Source: Rothia kristinae NBRC 15354 | Lineage (GTDB): Bacteria > Actinomycetota > Actinomycetes > Actinomycetales > Micrococcaceae | Assembly: GCF_001570865.1 (NCBI RefSeq) | Contig: NZ_BCSM01000004.1 | Coordinates: 1-64,000, forward strand | Direction of reading: 5' to 3' | Length of the DNA: 64,000 nucleotides | Part shown: positions 60,325 through 64,000 of the stretch, in pieces | How positions within the stretch are numbered: position 1 is the first letter of the stretch | Layout: every line of letters begins with the position of its first letter | Translations under genes and position numbers: made by a program | Notes under the pieces: generated by a model | What the model saw: the letters and a program-made list of their open reading frames with translations, nothing else | Told to the model about the DNA's origin: nothing | The model's database searches: none

Positions 60325-61317
60325 TCAGTCCGGGTCGCCCAGCCGCAGGCGCACCAGGCGCACTACCCCCGTCAGACGCAGCAGGCGCGCCCGGGCCCGG
60401 GTGGCCCCGGACAGCCCGGCCGGCAGCGGCCCCTCGCGCAACAGGGGCTCGGAGTCGAGGACCCTGGCGTCGGCCTCCCAGGAGGCCGCCTCCGCCGGCA
60501 GGTGGGCCGCGGGCAGCGGGGCGCCGTCGGCGGGGCCGAGCAGGGTCCCGGCCTGGCGGGCCCCGCGGCGGGTGGCGGCGTCGGTGAGCACCTCGACGCC
60601 GGGGAAGCGCGCGGCCAGGTCCCGCATCAGCGGGCGCAGCTGCTCCCGGCTCAGGCCCGCGAAGGCCCCCGGGGCCAGGATCAGCACCGGATCTCCGGGG
60701 CGCAGCCCCAGGGTCTCGGCGACCTCCTTCGGCCAGGCGGGATCCGTCACCGCGGAGGGCACCCCGTGCACCCGCAGGTGCGTGGGCAGCAGCCGCTGGC
60801 GCAGGGCGATCACCTCGCGCCGGTCCACCGCGCACCAGTGCGCCTGCTGCGGGGCGACCCGCCACAGGGCCGTGGACAGCCCGGCCTTCAGCTCGATGAT
60901 CGCGCCCCGCGGGTGCTCGGCCACGAACCGCTGGACCTGCGCATCCAGGCTGCGGGTGCGGGCCAGGCAGCACAGGTCCGCGAACTCCGCGGTGGGCCCG
61001 GTGGACAGCAGCCCCTGGCCGGGCAGCGGGGCCTCCGGTTCGGCGCCCTTCTTCTGCGTCTTCGGATCGGCACCCGGATCCGCCCTCTGACCCGCGTCCG
61101 GTTCGCCGCCCCGGGGGGCCGCCGGAGACGGACCCGGGTGCGGGGCGCGCCGGCGCAGGCCGCGCAGGCGCCGCAGCAGCAGCTGGCCGGTGGGATCCTC
61201 GAGGGTCCCAGGCCAGCGCCGGGCGGCGCGCTCGCGGGCCAGCAGGGGCGCCAGCAGCTGCCCCGGCACGGAGGATAGGTCGAAACCGGCCAGGGAGTCC
61301 TGATGATCGGCGAACAC
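60325..61317 (-). CDS. LCMT-family SAM-dependent methyltransferase
   Basis: 330 residues from GTG 61317. AGGAGG lies six bases upstream of this codon, so I prefer it to the ATG at 61386. The methyltransferase core has IELKAGLSTALWRV, WCAVDRREVIALRQRLLP (acidic SAM-binding residue) and DPVLILAPGAFAGLS, a pattern shared by leucine carboxyl methyltransferase and polyketide O-methyltransferases. An Arg/Pro-rich insertion (about 60-95) is unusual. Substrate unknown. Convergent with the CopD-CtaG gene. Confidence 0.82.
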   Translation of the reverse strand: MFADHQDSLAGFDLSSVPGQLLAPLLARERAARRWPGTLEDPTGQLLLRRLRGLRRRAPHPGPSPAAPRGGEPDAGQRADPGADPKTQKKGAEPEAPLPGQGLLSTGPTAEFADLCCLARTRSLDAQVQRFVAEHPRGAIIELKAGLSTALWRVAPQQAHWCAVDRREVIALRQRLLPTHLRVHGVPSAVTDPAWPKEVAETLGLRPGDPVLILAPGAFAGLSREQLRPLMRDLAARFPGVEVLTDAATRRGARQAGTLLGPADGAPLPAAHLPAEAASWEADARVLDSEPLLREGPLPAGLSGATRARARLLRLTGVVRLVRLRLGDPD

Positions 61318-61461
61318 GGAAGGCCTCCTGGGCTCTCGCCGCGGCCGCGGCGGTGGATGGGCATCGCTTCCTCGATCTTCGGCCACCGGGGCCCGCGGGG
61401 CAAGCGCATCGCCCCGACGTCGGGACCGCGGTGGGAAGAGCCGCGGCCCATCCGACGTTGC

Positions 61462-61467
61462 TACCCT
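61462..61467 (+). promoter_or_regulatory. -10 box upstream of the thioredoxin/NHL gene
   Basis: TACCCT about 37 bp before ATG 61504. The -35 is unclear. Confidence 0.35.
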
Positions 61468-61503
61468 CGACGAAGAGATCCCCGATCACCCCAGGAGCAC
61501 CCC

Positions 61504-63441
61504 ATGGCAGACCGCGAACCGCGCGTGCGCGCCTCCGAGCTGACCGGCCGCGGCTGGCTGAACACCGGAGGCCGAGACCTGAGCCTGCAGGAGCTGCGCG
61601 GGAAGATCGTGATCCTGGACTTCTGGTCCTTCTGCTGCATCAACTGCCTGCACGTGCTGGACGAGCTGCGCGAGCTGGAGGAGCGCTACGCGGACGTCCT
61701 GGTGACCGTGGGTGTGCACTCGCCCAAGTTCGAGCACGAGGCGGACCCCGACGCGCTGGCCGCGGCCGTGGACCGCTACGACGTGCGCCACCCCGTCCTG
61801 GACGACCCCGAGCTGGGCACCTGGCAGGCCTACACCGCTCGGGCCTGGCCGACCCTGGTGGTCGTGGACCCGGAGGGATACGTCGTCGCGCACCTGTCCG
61901 GGGAGGGCCACGTGCAGGGGCTGGTCTCCCTCGTCGAGGAGCTGGCCGCCGCGCACGAGGCCAAGGGCACCCTGCACCGCGGGGACGGGCCCTACGTCCC
62001 GCGCCCGCCGCAGGAGGGCGTGCTCTCCTTCCCCGGCAAGATCACGGCCCTGCCCCCCGAGCTAGCCGCCCCGGACGCGCAGGGCCCCACCTGGCTGGTC
62101 ACGGACACGGGCCGGCACCGCGTCGTCGAGCTGGACGACACCCTGGAGACCGTGCTGCGCTCCTGGGGCGGGCCGGAGAAGGGCCACGCCGACGGCGGCC
62201 CGGGGGACGCCCGCTTCGACGAGCCGCAGGGCCTGGCCGTGCTGCCGCCGGCCATCCGCGAGGCCGCCGGGTACGACGTGCTCGTGGCGGATTCCGTGAA
62301 CCACCGGCTGCGCGGGATCCGGCTGGCCGACGGCGCGGTCAGCACCGTCGCCGGCAGCGGCGTGCAGCGCCTGCTCGACGCCGAGGGCGTGCGCACCGGG
62401 GACCCGAACCGCATCGACCCCGCAGCCGATCCGCTGGGCGTGTCCCTGTCCTCCCCGTGGGATGTGCTCTGGTCCGAGGCGGCCGGGCTGGTGCTCGTGG
62501 CGATGGCCGGAACCCACCAGATCTTCTCCTTCGACCCCGTCACCGGCTCCGTGCAGGTCTTCGCCGGCACGGGAGCCGAGGGCCTGCTGGACGGGCCCGC
62601 CCACGAGGCCTGGTTCGCCCAGACCTCCGGCCTGGCCGCGGCCGCCGACGGCACCGTGTGGCTGGCGGATTCGGAGACCTCCGCCCTGCGCCGCCTGCGC
62701 TTCGACGCCGGCGAGCAGGTCCGCGCGGAGACCGCGGTGGGCGAGGGCCTGTTCGACTTCGGCTTCCGCGACGGCGACGCCGCGACCGCGCGCCTGCAGC
62801 ACTGCCTGGGGGTCGCGGTGCTGCCGGACGGCTCGGTGGCTGTGGCCGACACCTACAACGGGGCGGTGCGCCGCTGGGACCCGGCCTCGGGGCAGCTGAG
62901 CACCCTGGCCCGGGGCCTGGCCGAGCCCTCCGACGTGCTGCTGGAGCAGCGCGGGCAGGACCAGGAGCCGCTGCTGCTGGTCGTGGAGACCAACGCCCAC
63001 CGCATCACCCGCCTGCCGATCCCCGCCGAGGCCCAGCGGGTGGACGAGGGCGCGGCGCGAAGCCAGCGCGCGGTCTCCCAGATCGCCGGGGGCACGCTGA
63101 CCCTGCGCTCGCGCTTCACCGCCCCCACGGGGCAGAAGCTGGATGACCGGTGGGGGGATCCCACCCAGCTGAAGGTCTCCGCGACCCCGCCGGAGTTCCT
63201 CCTCGACGGCGCCGGGGCCGCCCAGGGCCTGGAGCGCACGCTGCGGCTGAACCCGGAGATCACCGAGGCCGTGCTGCACGTGACGGCGCGGGCGGCCGCC
63301 TGCGACGGCGAGCCCGGCGGCGAGATCCCGGACCACGCGGCCTGCCACCTGTACCAGCAGGACTGGGGCATCCCCGTCGTCGTCACCGGGGATCCGGCGG
63401 ACGAGGCGGAGATGGTCCTGGACCTGCGCGGCGTGAACTGA
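61504..63441 (+). CDS. thioredoxin-like/NHL-repeat protein (NHLRC2-like)
   Basis: 645 residues. N-terminal thioredoxin-like domain (about 1-150) with IVILDFWSFCCINC, where the active Cys pair is C-I-N-C, and TVGVHSPKFEHE. Beta-propeller NHL repeats follow (about 190-490; RFDEPQGLAVLP, WFAQTSGLAAAADG, RLQHCLGVAVLPDG). The C-terminal ~150 residues are a beta-rich domain. The combination is that of NHLRC2. It has no signal peptide, so cytoplasmic. AGGAG is upstream of ATG 61504. Confidence 0.92.
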   Translation: MADREPRVRASELTGRGWLNTGGRDLSLQELRGKIVILDFWSFCCINCLHVLDELRELEERYADVLVTVGVHSPKFEHEADPDALAAAVDRYDVRHPVLDDPELGTWQAYTARAWPTLVVVDPEGYVVAHLSGEGHVQGLVSLVEELAAAHEAKGTLHRGDGPYVPRPPQEGVLSFPGKITALPPELAAPDAQGPTWLVTDTGRHRVVELDDTLETVLRSWGGPEKGHADGGPGDARFDEPQGLAVLPPAIREAAGYDVLVADSVNHRLRGIRLADGAVSTVAGSGVQRLLDAEGVRTGDPNRIDPAADPLGVSLSSPWDVLWSEAAGLVLVAMAGTHQIFSFDPVTGSVQVFAGTGAEGLLDGPAHEAWFAQTSGLAAAADGTVWLADSETSALRRLRFDAGEQVRAETAVGEGLFDFGFRDGDAATARLQHCLGVAVLPDGSVAVADTYNGAVRRWDPASGQLSTLARGLAEPSDVLLEQRGQDQEPLLLVVETNAHRITRLPIPAEAQRVDEGAARSQRAVSQIAGGTLTLRSRFTAPTGQKLDDRWGDPTQLKVSATPPEFLLDGAGAAQGLERTLRLNPEITEAVLHVTARAAACDGEPGGEIPDHAACHLYQQDWGIPVVVTGDPADEAEMVLDLRGVN

Positions 63442-63451
63442 GGGCCTCCCG

Positions 63452-64000
63452 ATGGCGGAGAACACCCGGGACATCCCCGAGCGGTACGGGAAGCTCGTGC
63501 AGGGCTTCCACCCGCGCATCGGCTCCTACGGGCGCAGGCTGCTGGCCGTGGCCCCCAACCTCCTGCTGGCGGCGCTCCTGCTGGCCTACCTGGCGTACAA
63601 GCGTCCGGCGGCGACCATCACCGTGATCGCGGTGCTGCTGATCGCGGGGTCGGCGGCCGCCTGCTACTCGGTGCTGCGCCCGGCCACCGCGGCCCTGACC
63701 GAGACGCACCTGCTCAAAGCCCGGCTGATCGGATGGACGGCGGTGCCCCGGGAGCGGATCGCGGGCACGGTGTTCGTCGCCCGGCTGCGTCCGGCGGGCG
63801 CGGATGCCGCCCGCGGGCCCTTCGCCCGGCTGCGGTCCCGCGGGGTCCCGGCCCTGTGGTTCACGGACGCGCAGGGACGCCGGCTGATGCGCTTCGATGG
63901 GCGGATCTGGGATGCGAAGACCCTGCGGGGGCTGTCGGGGAAGCTGACCCCCAGCACCGAGGTGTACGAGCTGGCCGACGTCGAGCAGATCGACGCCGCC
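63452..64000 (+). CDS. membrane protein, PH-like C-terminal part (partial)
   Basis: 183 residues visible; the gene continues past the window edge. Two membrane helices (about 29-47 and 53-76) precede a soluble part with LTETHLLKARLIGWTAVPRERI and ALWFTDAQGRRLMRFDG, recalling bacterial PH-domain proteins. GAGGG precedes ATG 63452, ten bases after the upstream stop. No firm family. Confidence 0.6.
   Translation, partial: MAENTRDIPERYGKLVQGFHPRIGSYGRRLLAVAPNLLLAALLLAYLAYKRPAATITVIAVLLIAGSAAACYSVLRPATAALTETHLLKARLIGWTAVPRERIAGTVFVARLRPAGADAARGPFARLRSRGVPALWFTDAQGRRLMRFDGRIWDAKTLRGLSGKLTPSTEVYELADVEQIDAA

Overview
This 64 kb window comes from a very GC-rich actinobacterium. Coding sequence is strongly biased to G/C in third positions, GTG starts and ATGA/GTGA/TGATG gene overlaps are common, and several genes look leaderless (a TAnnnT box 6-7 nt before the ATG). 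The gene content (CstA with YbdD, MetNIQ, a keto-acid dehydrogenase operon, a Cys-free L28-L33-S14 set, a CopD-CtaG fusion, a receiver-less winged-helix regulator) fits Micrococcales, possibly Micrococcaceae. That assignment is inference; no rRNA or phylogenetic marker was tested. No prophage, transposase, CRISPR array or rRNA was seen, so this looks like ordinary chromosome.

Layout. 1-1.9 kb: a YhgE/Pip protein (cut by the window edge) and a pseudo-ATPase ABC protein, behind a perfect TetR-like palindrome. 1.9-7.6 kb: tadA and upp (divergent), a winged-helix regulator, a histidine phosphatase, tRNA-Ser(GCT), a large FAD/NAD(P) protein and a small membrane protein. 7.6-13.3 kb: tRNA-Ser(TGA), a quinone oxidoreductase, cstA-ybdD, a frameshifted alpha/beta hydrolase and an NAD(P)-binding protein. 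13.4-16.9 kb: a minus-strand operon with a PLP trans-sulfuration enzyme, a solute-binding lipoprotein, a permease and an ATPase, probably for cystine uptake and cysteine metabolism. 17-22.1 kb: a NarL-type two-component system divergent from an FtsX-type ABC exporter. 22.1-27.7 kb: a CitE-like lyase, tRNA-Thr(CGT), an NAD(P)-binding protein, acylphosphatase - CDF transporter - spermidine-synthase-like operon, and an uncharacterised protein whose 3' end is tandemly duplicated. 27.8-37.2 kb: purB, a WXG100-like protein coupled to a serine-hydrolase protein, an aminotransferase, and E1alpha-E1beta-E2 of a branched-chain/pyruvate-type dehydrogenase. 37.4-45.5 kb: a membrane protein with repeated Thr motifs, an acetyltransferase, a long-chain acyl-CoA ligase, metQ-metN-metI, a GNAT and a membrane protein. 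45.5-52.7 kb: a HAD phosphatase, a full ferric-siderophore importer with a siderophore-interacting reductase, and a GDSL hydrolase. 52.8-54.2 kb: rpmB-rpmG-rpsN and an HU protein. 54.3-60.3 kb: a copper-handling and DyP peroxidase operon. 60.3-64 kb: an LCMT-like methyltransferase, a thioredoxin/NHL protein and a partial membrane protein.

Most genes are housekeeping or metabolic. The items most worth a second look are the WXG100-like/hydrolase pair with a YxxxE motif; the pseudo-ABC/YhgE pair with its operator; the membrane protein with five ATxV[LI] motifs; dispersed palindromic intergenic repeats of two families; a 78-bp duplication across a stop codon; a one-base frameshift in a Cys-nucleophile hydrolase; and a likely CTG start in the siderophore permease.
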